NCBI RefSeq assembly: GCF_003122325.1
Contig: NZ_QFBC01000020.1
Location: forward strand, 62,001-126,000
Length of the DNA stretch: 64,000 bases
Source of the DNA: Rhizobium album
GTDB lineage: Bacteria > Pseudomonadota > Alphaproteobacteria > Rhizobiales > Rhizobiaceae
Reading direction: 5' to 3'
In this document: positions 56,346 to 64,000 of the stretch, one piece after another
Numbering within the stretch: position 1 is the stretch's first letter
Layout of the letters: every line of letters starts with the position of its first letter
Notes under the pieces: model-generated
Seen by the model: only the letters and a program-made list of their open reading frames with translations
Told to the model about the DNA's origin: nothing
The model's database searches: none
Made by a program: the position numbers and the translations under genes

Positions 56346-57614
56346 TCACGCCCTGCCGTCACCTGCCGCTTCCTCGGTTCGCCGCTTCAAGGTCGTCAGC
56401 AGCCGGAACGTGACGATGACCGCGACACCGGAAATAGCGGTCGCAGCGAAGAACAGCACGGGATAGCCGAGTACATCGGCAATCATGCCTGCCATCATCG
56501 AACCGAGGAGATAGATGATGATCTGGGCGCAGGACAGAATGGTGAAATCGGTACCCGGCTGGTCCTTCGAGGCGACGGCCATGAAAAGGCTGTAGAGCGC
56601 GACGATCTCCATGTAGCGGATCAGCGTCTGGAACCCGGCCGCGCCGAGCAACACCCACAGCCCCGAAAGCTGGCCGGCGGCATGCAGGCTGAACAGCAGG
56701 AAACACAAGGTCCGCAAACCGCCGAGCAGCAGCAGCGTACCGCTGGCGCCGGTGCGCAGCACCAGTATCGCCGCAATCGCCGAACCGGCGATCCCGGCCG
56801 TTGCCGCCGAAATGCCGCTGAGGTAACCGATCGACGACAGCGGCAGACCGGCATCGACGAGGTAGGAACCCTCCATCGACTTCACCAGGCCTTCGCTGGC
56901 CCGGTAGATCAGCGCAACGGTCAGTGCGGTCACCGCCTCGGGCCGCTTGACGAAGGCCTTGAGCGACGGGCGCTTTGCGGGCTGGAAGACGGCGGTGTCG
57001 GCATCTTCCGGCATGAAGGCGATCGCCACCAGCGGCAACGTCGAGATGGCGGCTATGGTGAGGATCATCGGCTGCCAGCCGATCCATTCGTAGAGCACCA
57101 GCGAGAAGGTGCCGCCGACGATGACGCTTGCCGCCACCGCGCCGCCCTGGATGGCGTTGCCGACGGCGCGGTCTTTCTCCCTAAGCGCCAGCGTCGCGTA
57201 ACCGTCCGTGGCGATGTCCTGCGTCGAGGTCAGGATGGCGATGACCAGGCCGATCAGGAAGATCGCCATGACATTGTTCGGCTCGACGAAGATCAGCGCG
57301 ACGATCGCCAGCACGGTGCCGAACTGCGTCGGCAGGATCCAGCTGCGGCGGTGGCCGATCGACATCAGCTTGATGCGGTCGACCAGCGGCGCCCAGAGAA
57401 ATTTTATCGTCAGCGGGATCATCAGCACCGCCAGCATGCCGATCGCCGTTCGCGAGACGCCGAGTTCACGCATGATCGGCGGGATCGCTGCCACCAGCAG
57501 GTATCCCGGAATGCCCTGCGCCAGGTAAAGTCCGGCCAGCACGGCGAAAAGCCGCATCCGGCCTGCGGAGAAACGACCGGCCGCGGTCGGCTGATGCAGG
57601 TCGGCAGTGCTCAT
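56346..57614 (-). CDS. RhtX/FptX-type siderophore MFS permease
   Basis: A 422-residue, 12-helix AmpG/RhtX-like permease: GLYLAQGIPGYLLVAAIPPIMRE at the start, ILTSTQDIATDGYA, and GFQTLIRYMEIVALYSLFMAVASKDQPGTD late in the protein. RhtX of Sinorhizobium and FptX of Pseudomonas bring Fe-siderophore into the cytoplasm without an ABC system. The receptor gene two places upstream and the AraC regulator support that role. Its ATG (57614) overlaps the stop of the STAS-like gene (ATGA). Confidence 0.85.
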   Translation of the reverse strand: MSTADLHQPTAAGRFSAGRMRLFAVLAGLYLAQGIPGYLLVAAIPPIMRELGVSRTAIGMLAVLMIPLTIKFLWAPLVDRIKLMSIGHRRSWILPTQFGTVLAIVALIFVEPNNVMAIFLIGLVIAILTSTQDIATDGYATLALREKDRAVGNAIQGGAVAASVIVGGTFSLVLYEWIGWQPMILTIAAISTLPLVAIAFMPEDADTAVFQPAKRPSLKAFVKRPEAVTALTVALIYRASEGLVKSMEGSYLVDAGLPLSSIGYLSGISAATAGIAGSAIAAILVLRTGASGTLLLLGGLRTLCFLLFSLHAAGQLSGLWVLLGAAGFQTLIRYMEIVALYSLFMAVASKDQPGTDFTILSCAQIIIYLLGSMMAGMIADVLGYPVLFFAATAISGVAVIVTFRLLTTLKRRTEEAAGDGRA

Positions 57615-57994
57615 GGGCGCTTTCCGGAAGCAGGGAGATGACCGGTTGCAAACCGCATCGCCTCGTCGCTGTCGCTGGTGACGTGCACGGGGATGTTCCA
57701 GAGGCGGGAGAAGGATTGCTGCGACCGTGGATTGGGCGTTTCGCGCACCAGCGCCACTGCAAGGCAATGGGCCGAAATCTGCGTGCGCGTTCGTTTGGCC
57801 CACGCCGCCTGGCGCAGTTCGCCTTCGCGCGACAGATGCACATGACCGGAGATATCGACCACCATGGCGTAAGGTCTTTCGATCTCGCCGATGCGGTCGA
57901 GGGCGGCAAGATAGCTTTCCTCGTCCGTTTCGGCATAGGGGGGACAGAGGTGGAGATGGATGATACCATCTCCCCGGATCGAAAAACTGATCAT
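57611..57994 (-). CDS. STAS-like protein between receptor and permease
   Basis: A 127-residue soluble protein with a beta-alpha pattern (MISFSIRGDGIIHLHL; AALDRIGEIERPYAMVVDISG; LAVALVRETP), like SpoIIAA/STAS domains but lacking a clear phosphorylatable Ser motif. Family not certain. Both ends overlap neighbours (TGATG with the receptor stop, ATGA with the permease start), so all three are made together. A role in regulating the permease is a guess. Confidence 0.7.
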   Translation of the reverse strand: MISFSIRGDGIIHLHLCPPYAETDEESYLAALDRIGEIERPYAMVVDISGHVHLSREGELRQAAWAKRTRTQISAHCLAVALVRETPNPRSQQSFSRLWNIPVHVTSDSDEAMRFATGHLPASGKRP

Positions 57995-60198
57995 CAGAAG
58001 GTGATCTTGTAGCTCAGCGATACGGTGCGTCCCTCGCCGTTGACGACATTGTTGCGCGTCGCGCTGGCGGTCGGATTCATGTAGTCGCGGTCGAAGAGAT
58101 TTTCGATGCCGAAGCTCAGCTCGCCCTCGCCGACCTTCTTGCTCGCCATGACGTTGACCAGCGCCGCACCCTCGATTTCCGGAACGGTGGTGATCTTGTC
58201 GCGGCCGCTGAAGAACACCACTTCGCCGCGCAGGTTCAGGCCGTTTTCGAAGACGTAGGTGCCGTAGACCATGCCGCGGAACGGCGTGGCTATACGGTTG
58301 TTCGGCAGCCAGCTGTCGATGTCGCCGTCCCGATCGGCGTCGTAACGGCCCTCCTGGTAGGAGAGCACCGTTCCGACCGTGAAACTGTCAGTCGCCTGCC
58401 ACCAGCCGGTCGCTTCCAGACCCCAGATCCTTTCCTTCTGCTGCGACACGCGGTTGGAGGCGACATCGTAGTTGACGCCGTCATCCGAGGTCGAGACGAA
58501 GGCCGACAGCGATCCGCCGAAATCCGTCCAGCCGCCGCGCATGCCGATTTCGTAATTATTGACCACCTGCGGATCGGGCGCGATCGAGGCATAGCTGACC
58601 GTGTAGTCCGGCGCCCCCGCACCCGGGCAGGCCAGCGCGCCGTAGGCATCGCACAGTTCCGCCGAGGAGTTGGCGCCGGCGCGGCGGGTGAAGCCGCCGA
58701 TGTCGGTCAGCGAAAAGCCCTGGGAGAAGCCGGCAAAGGCCTGCAGTTCCGGCGTCAGGTCGAAGGTGCCGCCGAGGTTGAAGGTCCAGTTGTCGTATTC
58801 GAAGGAACCGCCGAGCACGTCGATCGCCGGATAGGGCCGGTTGATGTAGTAGATGGCCGGCCGGTTGAAATCCGCGACGTTCAGGAAGAAGCGTTCGTAG
58901 CGCACGCCGCCCTGGATCTCCAGCCGGTCGGTGACCGGCGCCTGCAATTGCGCGAACGCGGCGACGGAGTTCTGCCGCATCGGGCTGATGATGTCCCAGC
59001 CGTTCTGGATCTTCTGCGTCGTCTCGTCATGCAGGAAGTCGAGGCCCCAGGTCAGCACCATGTCTTGCCAGATCGAGTCGAGCGGCGTGGCGACAGTGGC
59101 GTTGATGCCGGTGCGCTTGCTGTAGAGCGTGCCCTGGGCGTAATCGGCCTGCGGATTGCGCGGATCGCCGGAGTAATAGACCTGGTTGTTGACGGCGGTG
59201 TCGAAGCGGGTGAAGGGGAAACGCTTCTCCATGTCGTTGTGGAACGCCTTGACCTCCAGGTCGCCGAGCGCGAAAGCCGAATCGCTGTAGCGGGCGGTGA
59301 AATATTTCGAGTCTTCGGTCACCGGCCTGCCCGTGTAGGGGCTGGTGAAATCGGGAACCGCCGGGTTGGCGAGGAAATTGGTGAACCAGTCGGGGTCCTG
59401 GCTCATCTTCACCAGTTCACCGGAAATCTCGAAGCGGCGGCTTTCGTCCTCGAAGCCGAGGCGGGCATACAGATTGCCGAAATCGGTGCGGTCGCCGCCG
59501 CCCTGCCCCAGCATGGCATCCGAAGGCAGCTCGCGGCCGTCGCCGTCATAGGTGCGGCGCACCTTGCGGCCGCTGGCGGAGAACAGGTAGTCGAAATTGC
59601 CGAGCTTCTGGGTGGCCGAGATGGAAACTTCGGGTGCCGCCGATTTGCCCAGGCTCTCGGTGAACGCGCGCACCTTGGTTTCGACGGTCACTGACGGCTT
59701 GTCCGTGGCATCCTTGCGGGTGATGAAATTGATCGTGCCGCCCGTTGCACCCGAGCCGTAGAGGCTGCTGGCGCCGTTGACGACCTCGATGCGCTCGACC
59801 TTGGCGAGATCCACCAGCGACAAAACGCGCGAAACGTCGCGCAGCGGCGTATTGCGCGCCACGCCGTCGACCAGCACGAGGACGCCGCGACCGCGGAACG
59901 TCTCGGATGCGCCGGATAGCGTCTGGTTGGATACGGAGAAGCCCGGAACGAGCTTGGAAACCAGCGCCGAGGCGTTGGCGGCCAGCTTCTTCTGCTGTTC
60001 CAGCTCTTCACCCTCGATGACCATGACCGAGCCGGGAATGCTTGATACCGGACGGCTGGTGCGGGTGGCGGTGGTGATCACCAGCGGCTTCAGCTCCGTG
60101 GCCTCGCCTTCCGTCGCCTGGTCCTGGGCAAAAACGGGCATCGCAAACAGCGGCATCAGGGCGAGGCAGGTTCCGGCAAGCAAGGCGGCGTGGCGCAT
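57994..60198 (-). CDS. TonB-dependent siderophore receptor
   Basis: A 734-residue outer-membrane receptor. A signal peptide ends near AFAQ (about residue 25); a TonB-box-like LKPLVITTATRTSRP and the plug (SIPGSVMVIEGEE, VPGFSVSNQTLSGASETFRGRG, VERIEVVNGASSLYGSGATGG) follow; the barrel ends in SYKITF with the terminal Phe needed for assembly. The siderophore is not readable; the RhtX-like permease suggests a small hydroxamate or catecholate type. Divergent from the AraC gene, 224 bp away. Confidence 0.92.
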   Translation of the reverse strand: MRHAALLAGTCLALMPLFAMPVFAQDQATEGEATELKPLVITTATRTSRPVSSIPGSVMVIEGEELEQQKKLAANASALVSKLVPGFSVSNQTLSGASETFRGRGVLVLVDGVARNTPLRDVSRVLSLVDLAKVERIEVVNGASSLYGSGATGGTINFITRKDATDKPSVTVETKVRAFTESLGKSAAPEVSISATQKLGNFDYLFSASGRKVRRTYDGDGRELPSDAMLGQGGGDRTDFGNLYARLGFEDESRRFEISGELVKMSQDPDWFTNFLANPAVPDFTSPYTGRPVTEDSKYFTARYSDSAFALGDLEVKAFHNDMEKRFPFTRFDTAVNNQVYYSGDPRNPQADYAQGTLYSKRTGINATVATPLDSIWQDMVLTWGLDFLHDETTQKIQNGWDIISPMRQNSVAAFAQLQAPVTDRLEIQGGVRYERFFLNVADFNRPAIYYINRPYPAIDVLGGSFEYDNWTFNLGGTFDLTPELQAFAGFSQGFSLTDIGGFTRRAGANSSAELCDAYGALACPGAGAPDYTVSYASIAPDPQVVNNYEIGMRGGWTDFGGSLSAFVSTSDDGVNYDVASNRVSQQKERIWGLEATGWWQATDSFTVGTVLSYQEGRYDADRDGDIDSWLPNNRIATPFRGMVYGTYVFENGLNLRGEVVFFSGRDKITTVPEIEGAALVNVMASKKVGEGELSFGIENLFDRDYMNPTASATRNNVVNGEGRTVSLSYKITF

Positions 60199-60277
60199 CG
60201 AGATCTCTCCATTCGACTTGAGGCTGCGGAAAACCTCGCCTGCGAAAGGCAGGCCTCTGGTTTGCGACGTCCAAGTC

Positions 60278-60309
60278 GGTTAAACATGTCTATACCAGTC
60301 AGGTTTACC
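60278..60309. promoter_or_regulatory. Possible operator in the receptor/AraC intergenic region
   Basis: TAAACATG (60281-60288) and CAGGTTTA (60300-60307) form an imperfect inverted repeat (7 of 8 positions) around an 11-bp centre, between the divergent genes. It does not match an obvious Fur, Irr or RirA box. An AraC-type or iron-regulator site is possible. Confidence 0.35.
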
Positions 60310-60422
60310 CAAGCGATGCCCTGGCGACTTGGTCGGAGACGAAAGCCACCACGCCTGTAGCGAACTTGCCGGAAAGCAGGCACCGGCGTTGCATTTTTGA
60401 CACATACTTAACGATACCTTTC

Positions 60423-61361
60423 ATGACCGAAATGATCAGCCCTCAACACCTCGACACCGCCGGCCTTGCCGAACGTGAAAGCCGTTCGTTGACAAGGACG
60501 ATGCTGTCTTCGGTCATCGGGCCCGTGGAGATCGATGCGGCGGCGCTGGCCGGCAGCCGCGGTATCCAGTGCGCCTTGCCGCAACTTGCCGTCATGACGG
60601 CGTTTTTCGCCCCTGCTCCGTTGCGAATCACCGGTTCCGGCCGGGCGAATAGCGGGCGTGCGCTGATGGTGCGCAGCATGGAAGGCCCGCTTGCCGTGCA
60701 GCAGGGCAATCGCATGGTCGAGGCCGATGTCGGCGATTTCCTGTTCGTTTCCGGCGAGGAGCCGTTCGAATGGTCGCTGCCTTCGGGCGGACGCCTCGAT
60801 TGCGGCAGCCTGCCGCTGGCGTCCTTCCGCCTGCCGCCGCCGCAATTGCAGCGCATCCTGCTGCGGCCGGTGCCGAAAAACTTTCCGCCGCTGCAATTGC
60901 TGATCACCTACGGCGCCTACCTTTTGATGCGCGGCCCGCACGGCCCGCGCGAAGCGGAGATGGCGAACGTGCATTTCCACGAAATCCTGCCGCTGGTGCT
61001 GGCCTATCTCGATGCCGATGCGAGCGTGCCGGGCAGCGACCGGATGCAGGGCGTCAAGGCCTACATCGATGCGCATCTTTCCGATCCAGATCTCGATGTT
61101 TCCACGCTGGCCGGCCTCAACGGTGTCACGCCGCGCTCCATCCAAAAACTCTTCCAGCAGGAAGGCACGACGTTTTCCCGCTATCTGCTGGAGCGGCGCC
61201 TGGCCATGGCACAACAGATGATCGGCCGCAGCGGCGAAGACCGCCCGATCAGCGCCATTGCCTATGAGGTGGGGTTCGGTGACCTCTCCTATTTCAACAA
61301 GGCCTTCCGCCGCCAGTTCGGCCAGGCGCCGTCCGAACTGCGCAAGGGGGCGCGGCGGTAG
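60423..61361 (+). CDS. AraC-family transcriptional regulator
   Basis: A 312-residue regulator. The N-terminal 200 residues are of the AraC-binding-like type (cupin_6-like: VMTAFFAPAPLRITGSG, VEADVGDFLFV), and the C-terminal 100 hold two helix-turn-helix motifs (DVSTLAGLNGVTPRSIQKLFQQEG and ISAIAYEVGFGDLSYFNKAFRRQFGQAPSE). Its place beside the receptor and RhtX-like permease recalls RhrA, activator of rhizobactin genes, so it probably senses the Fe-siderophore. Start ATG at 60423. Confidence 0.9.
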   Translation: MTEMISPQHLDTAGLAERESRSLTRTMLSSVIGPVEIDAAALAGSRGIQCALPQLAVMTAFFAPAPLRITGSGRANSGRALMVRSMEGPLAVQQGNRMVEADVGDFLFVSGEEPFEWSLPSGGRLDCGSLPLASFRLPPPQLQRILLRPVPKNFPPLQLLITYGAYLLMRGPHGPREAEMANVHFHEILPLVLAYLDADASVPGSDRMQGVKAYIDAHLSDPDLDVSTLAGLNGVTPRSIQKLFQQEGTTFSRYLLERRLAMAQQMIGRSGEDRPISAIAYEVGFGDLSYFNKAFRRQFGQAPSELRKGARR

Positions 61362-61389
61362 GAGCGGCTATTGCTGCCGGCGACGGAGA

Positions 61390-62169
61390 TTACGCCGGAT
61401 GCTGCTGCACGCTCAGCCCGCCGTCGATGGTCAGGCAGGTGGCGTTCATGAACGGGCATTCGTCGGAAATCATGAAGACCGCGGCGAGCGCGATTTCTTC
61501 CGGCGTGGCGATGCGGCCACCGGGATGCAGGCGCATGGTTTCCGCCTTCGCCGCCATCGGATCTTCAAAACTGTTCCAGTAATCGATCACCTTCTGCGTC
61601 GCGACATAACCCGGCGCCAGAGCGTTCACGCGGATATTCTTGCCCGCATATTCCAGGCCGAGCGACTTGGTGAGCCCCAGCAGCGCATGTTTTGCCAGCG
61701 GATACGGAAAGGTGTGCGGAATGATGGTGAAGGCATGCGTCGAGGCGATGTTGAGGATGACGCCGCCACCCTGGTCGATCAACCCGGGAAGCACCGCCTT
61801 GCAGCAGTTCCACGCACCCTTCAAATTGATGTCGAAGCAGCGCTGCCATTCCTCGTCGGTGGTCCGGAGCGGTTCGGCGAAGACGTTGACGCCGGCATTG
61901 TTGACGAGCGCATTCAGCATGCCGATCTCACGGTCGGCCTGCTGCACCGCGGCGCGCATGGCGAGCGGGTCGGCGATGTCGCCGGCCATGAAGCCGAGCG
62001 TCGCGCCCCTTTCCCGCAGCCGCTGCGCCGCCTGCTGCAACAGGACACGGTCGAGATCGACGAGGAAAAGATGCGCGCCCTCGCGGGAAAACGCTTCGGC
62101 CATGGCGAAGCCGATGCCCTGCGCCGCACCGGTGATCAGGATACGTTTGCCGTTCAGCCGCTCGGCCAT
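61390..62169 (-). CDS. SDR-family sugar dehydrogenase, probably L-arabinose pathway
   Basis: A 259-residue classical short-chain dehydrogenase: NAD(P) motif TGAAQGIG (13-20), NNAG (about 90-93), catalytic S143, Y156 and K160 (YPLAK), and the C-terminal TIDGGLS. Aspartate residues after beta-2 (LVDLD) suggest NAD rather than NADP. It follows araH on the same strand 28 bp later, so oxidation of L-arabinose or a related sugar is likely, as in non-phosphorylative rhizobial catabolism. Substrate not proven. Confidence 0.85.
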   Translation of the reverse strand: MAERLNGKRILITGAAQGIGFAMAEAFSREGAHLFLVDLDRVLLQQAAQRLRERGATLGFMAGDIADPLAMRAAVQQADREIGMLNALVNNAGVNVFAEPLRTTDEEWQRCFDINLKGAWNCCKAVLPGLIDQGGGVILNIASTHAFTIIPHTFPYPLAKHALLGLTKSLGLEYAGKNIRVNALAPGYVATQKVIDYWNSFEDPMAAKAETMRLHPGGRIATPEEIALAAVFMISDECPFMNATCLTIDGGLSVQQHPA

Positions 62170-62197
62170 GGTCTTCTCCCCAAGCTTTCGTTGACCT

Positions 62198-63148
62198 TTA
62201 GCCCCGCCGGCCGACGGCAGTGGAGCGCAGGTTGTCGAGCAGGACGGCGATCAGCAGGATCAGGCCGCGCACGACATATTGATAGAAGGCCTGGATATTG
62301 AGCAGGTTCATGACGTTTTCGGCAATGCCCATGATCAGCACGCCGACGATGACGCCCGTCATCGCCGCCCGGCCACCGGCAAGCGACACACCACCCAGAA
62401 CGCAGGCGGAGATGACGGACAGCTCCAGTCCCGTAGCGGCATTCGGCTGACCTGAGGTAATCCGCGAGGCGAGCAGCACGCCGGCGATGGCGCAGACGAG
62501 GCCCTGCAGCGCGAAGATCCAGATGCGCATGGTGATGACGTTGACGCCGGCGAGCCGCGAGGCTTCCGGATTGCCGCCGATCGCCAGCGTGTTCTTGCCG
62601 AACACCGTGCGGTTCAGCACGAAGCCGAACACGATGAACAGGGCCGCCATGATCCAGATCGGCGTCGGGACGCCGAAAAATTTCGACAGAGCGAGCTGGT
62701 AGAAGGCCGGATCGTTGATGCCGACGGCGCGGCCGTCCGAGGCGATCAGCGCAAGACCGCGGACGATCTGCATGGTCGCCAGCGTGGTGATCAGCGCATT
62801 GATGCGGAAACGGGCGATGACGACGCCGTTGACCAGGCCGACCACGCCGCCGCAGACGAGCGCGGCCAGCAGGCCGAGGATGATCGAGCCGGTGGCGTTC
62901 GACGCCATCACCGCGACCATGCCGGAAAAGGCGACCGTCGAGCCGACCGACAGGTCGAAATCCCGCGAGGCCAGGCAGAACATCATGGTGCAGGCGACGA
63001 TGCCGATGGTGACCACCGATTGCAGCAGGCCGAGCATGTTGCGCTCGGTCAGGAAGTTCGGAACGGTCAGCGACACGATGACGAAGGCGAGCGCAAAGAT
63101 GACGACCAGGCCTTGTTCGCCGAGGAGAAGTTTTTTCAGAGAGGACAT
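62198..63148 (-). CDS. araH: L-arabinose ABC transporter permease AraH
   Basis: A 316-residue, about 9-helix permease strikingly close to E. coli AraH: CLASRDFDLSVGS, INALITTLATMQIVRGLA, GNTLAIGG-like KNTLAIGGNPEASRLAGV, ISACVLGGVSLAGG and ENVMNLLNIQAFYQYVVRG. Start at 63148 (MSSLKKLLLG); the frame open further upstream overlaps araG in another phase and is discarded. 16 bp after araG. Confidence 0.9.
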   Translation of the reverse strand: MSSLKKLLLGEQGLVVIFALAFVIVSLTVPNFLTERNMLGLLQSVVTIGIVACTMMFCLASRDFDLSVGSTVAFSGMVAVMASNATGSIILGLLAALVCGGVVGLVNGVVIARFRINALITTLATMQIVRGLALIASDGRAVGINDPAFYQLALSKFFGVPTPIWIMAALFIVFGFVLNRTVFGKNTLAIGGNPEASRLAGVNVITMRIWIFALQGLVCAIAGVLLASRITSGQPNAATGLELSVISACVLGGVSLAGGRAAMTGVIVGVLIMGIAENVMNLLNIQAFYQYVVRGLILLIAVLLDNLRSTAVGRRG

Positions 63149-63164
63149 CGTCGAAACACCTTTG

Positions 63165-64000
63165 TCAGGATTGGGCGGCGGCAACGGGGGACGTATCGGG
63201 CAGAGCAGCCGCCAGGATGCGGCGCTCGTCGAACTCGGTACGCGGGATATCGGCAGCAACCCGGCCCTGGCACATGACCATGATCCGGTCGGTGATGCCC
63301 ATGACTTCGGGAAGCTCGCTCGATATGACCACGATCGCCATGCCGCCGGCGGCGAGGTCGTAGAGGATTTCGTAGATTTCGGACTTGGCGCCGACATCGA
63401 TGCCGCGTGTCGGCTCGTCGATGATCAGCAGCTTGACGCCCTGTTCCGACAGCCACCGGCCGAGGATGACCTTCTGCTGGTTGCCGCCGGAGAGGTTGAT
63501 GATGTCCTGCTTGCGCGACGGCGTGCGCACCTTCAGCCTGGCGATGAAGGTATCGGCGAGATCCGCCTCCTTGCGGGGGCTGAGGATGCCGAAGGGCGAA
63601 AAATGCCGACGCGAGGAAATCGCGATGTTTTCTTCGATCGAGCGCCCCTGCACGATGCCGTCATGCTTGCGGTCTTCCGGGCAGAGCACCATGCCCGAGC
63701 GGATCGACTGCGGCGGGCTGTCGGGCGCCACCTTGACGCCGTCCACCTCGACCGTGCCGCTTCGCCGGCTGTCGGCGCCGTAGACCAGCCGGGTCATCTC
63801 GCTGCGCCCTGCCCCGATCAGGCCGAAAAAACCGAGGATTTCGCCGGCGCGCACGTCGAAGCTGATCGGCACCGGCAGTTTCGAGCCCGAGAGGTCGCGC
63901 ACCTTGAGGCGCACGGCGCCGGCTTCGCGCGGTTTGTAGCCCCAGATGTTGCTGATTTCGCGCCCGACCATCTCGGAGATGATCTGATCGCGCGTCACCT
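63165..64000 (-). CDS. araG: Sugar ABC transporter ATPase AraG, C-terminal part
   Basis: This is the second half of a tandem-ATPase protein; the N-terminal half lies beyond the right edge. Visible are the end of the first domain (SEMVGREI), then a degenerate Walker A (GLIGAGRSEMTR), signature LSGGNQQK, Walker B LLIIDEPTRGIDVG and SSELPEVMGITDR. This is the AraG/RbsA type, and the AraH partner downstream favours L-arabinose. Confidence 0.88.
   Translation of the reverse strand, partial: VTRDQIISEMVGREISNIWGYKPREAGAVRLKVRDLSGSKLPVPISFDVRAGEILGFFGLIGAGRSEMTRLVYGADSRRSGTVEVDGVKVAPDSPPQSIRSGMVLCPEDRKHDGIVQGRSIEENIAISSRRHFSPFGILSPRKEADLADTFIARLKVRTPSRKQDIINLSGGNQQKVILGRWLSEQGVKLLIIDEPTRGIDVGAKSEIYEILYDLAAGGMAIVVISSELPEVMGITDRIMVMCQGRVAADIPRTEFDERRILAAALPDTSPVAAAQS

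Noticed and set aside
1-64000. CRISPR arrays, insertion sequences with transposases, prophage genes, rRNA operons
   Set aside because: None was seen: no regularly spaced direct repeats, no transposase or integrase motifs, and no rRNA sequence.

Overview
The window is a chromosomal segment of an alphaproteobacterium of the Rhizobiaceae (Rhizobium/Agrobacterium type). The evidence is high GC, the orders plsY-dprA-topA-rnr, pleD-divK and nuoA-N-birA-rnj-mce-DUF1467-proS-lolC-lolD, alphaproteobacterial LexA boxes of the form GTTC-N7-GTTC, a RIME-like intergenic repeat, and an RhtX-type siderophore permease. Most of it is housekeeping DNA. Several small or non-coding elements inside it are less ordinary.

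Layout. 1-2000: the end of a PhnA-family gene, ruvX, a coupled pair of small membrane-protein genes on the minus strand, and a vapBC toxin-antitoxin module behind a perfect inverted repeat. 2020-6852: aidB (minus) diverges from pyrB and a catalytically dead dihydroorotase homologue, followed by plsY. 6853-16142: dprA, topA and rnr, then a DUF983 gene, a Nudix hydrolase, an MFS transporter and rpmG (L33). 16143-16935: an AT-rich non-coding stretch with a probable minus-strand small RNA. 16936-18693: pleD and divK, the c-di-GMP and cell-cycle regulators. 18821-26259: a DUF3572 gene and a HAD-like gene, SOS-controlled dinB, a secreted L,D-transpeptidase, and dnaE on the minus strand.

26260-27207: a 28-residue hydrophobic peptide ORF behind a consensus promoter whose spacer is a perfect LexA box, next to a secreted protein gene. 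27229-50972: one long minus-strand block holding the 14 complex I genes with three non-standard inserts (an S23/IVP four-helix-bundle gene flanked by inverted repeats between nuoC and nuoD, a small secreted protein gene between nuoE and nuoD, and an ORF between nuoF and nuoG that shares a domain with the NuoE C-terminus). Downstream of nuoN follow birA, rnj, mce, a DUF1467 gene, proS, lolC and lolD.

51408-52125: two identical tRNA-Asp genes and tRNA-Val. 52208-54639: a small accessory patch with a hexapeptide transferase and several short hypothetical genes. 54743-56074: a PAS-type diguanylate cyclase. 56346-61361: a siderophore uptake locus (TonB-dependent receptor, STAS-like protein and RhtX/FptX permease with overlapping start and stop codons, and a divergent AraC regulator). 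61390-64000: the end of an L-arabinose-type ABC transport operon (araG, araH and an SDR sugar dehydrogenase), cut by the window edge.

The strongest candidate for something undescribed is the LexA-box-controlled 28-aa membrane peptide at 26376-26519, which resembles TisB/DinQ-type SOS peptides in size and control but not in sequence. The inverted-repeat-bounded S23 insertion in the nuo operon and the small RNA at 16245-16425 come next.
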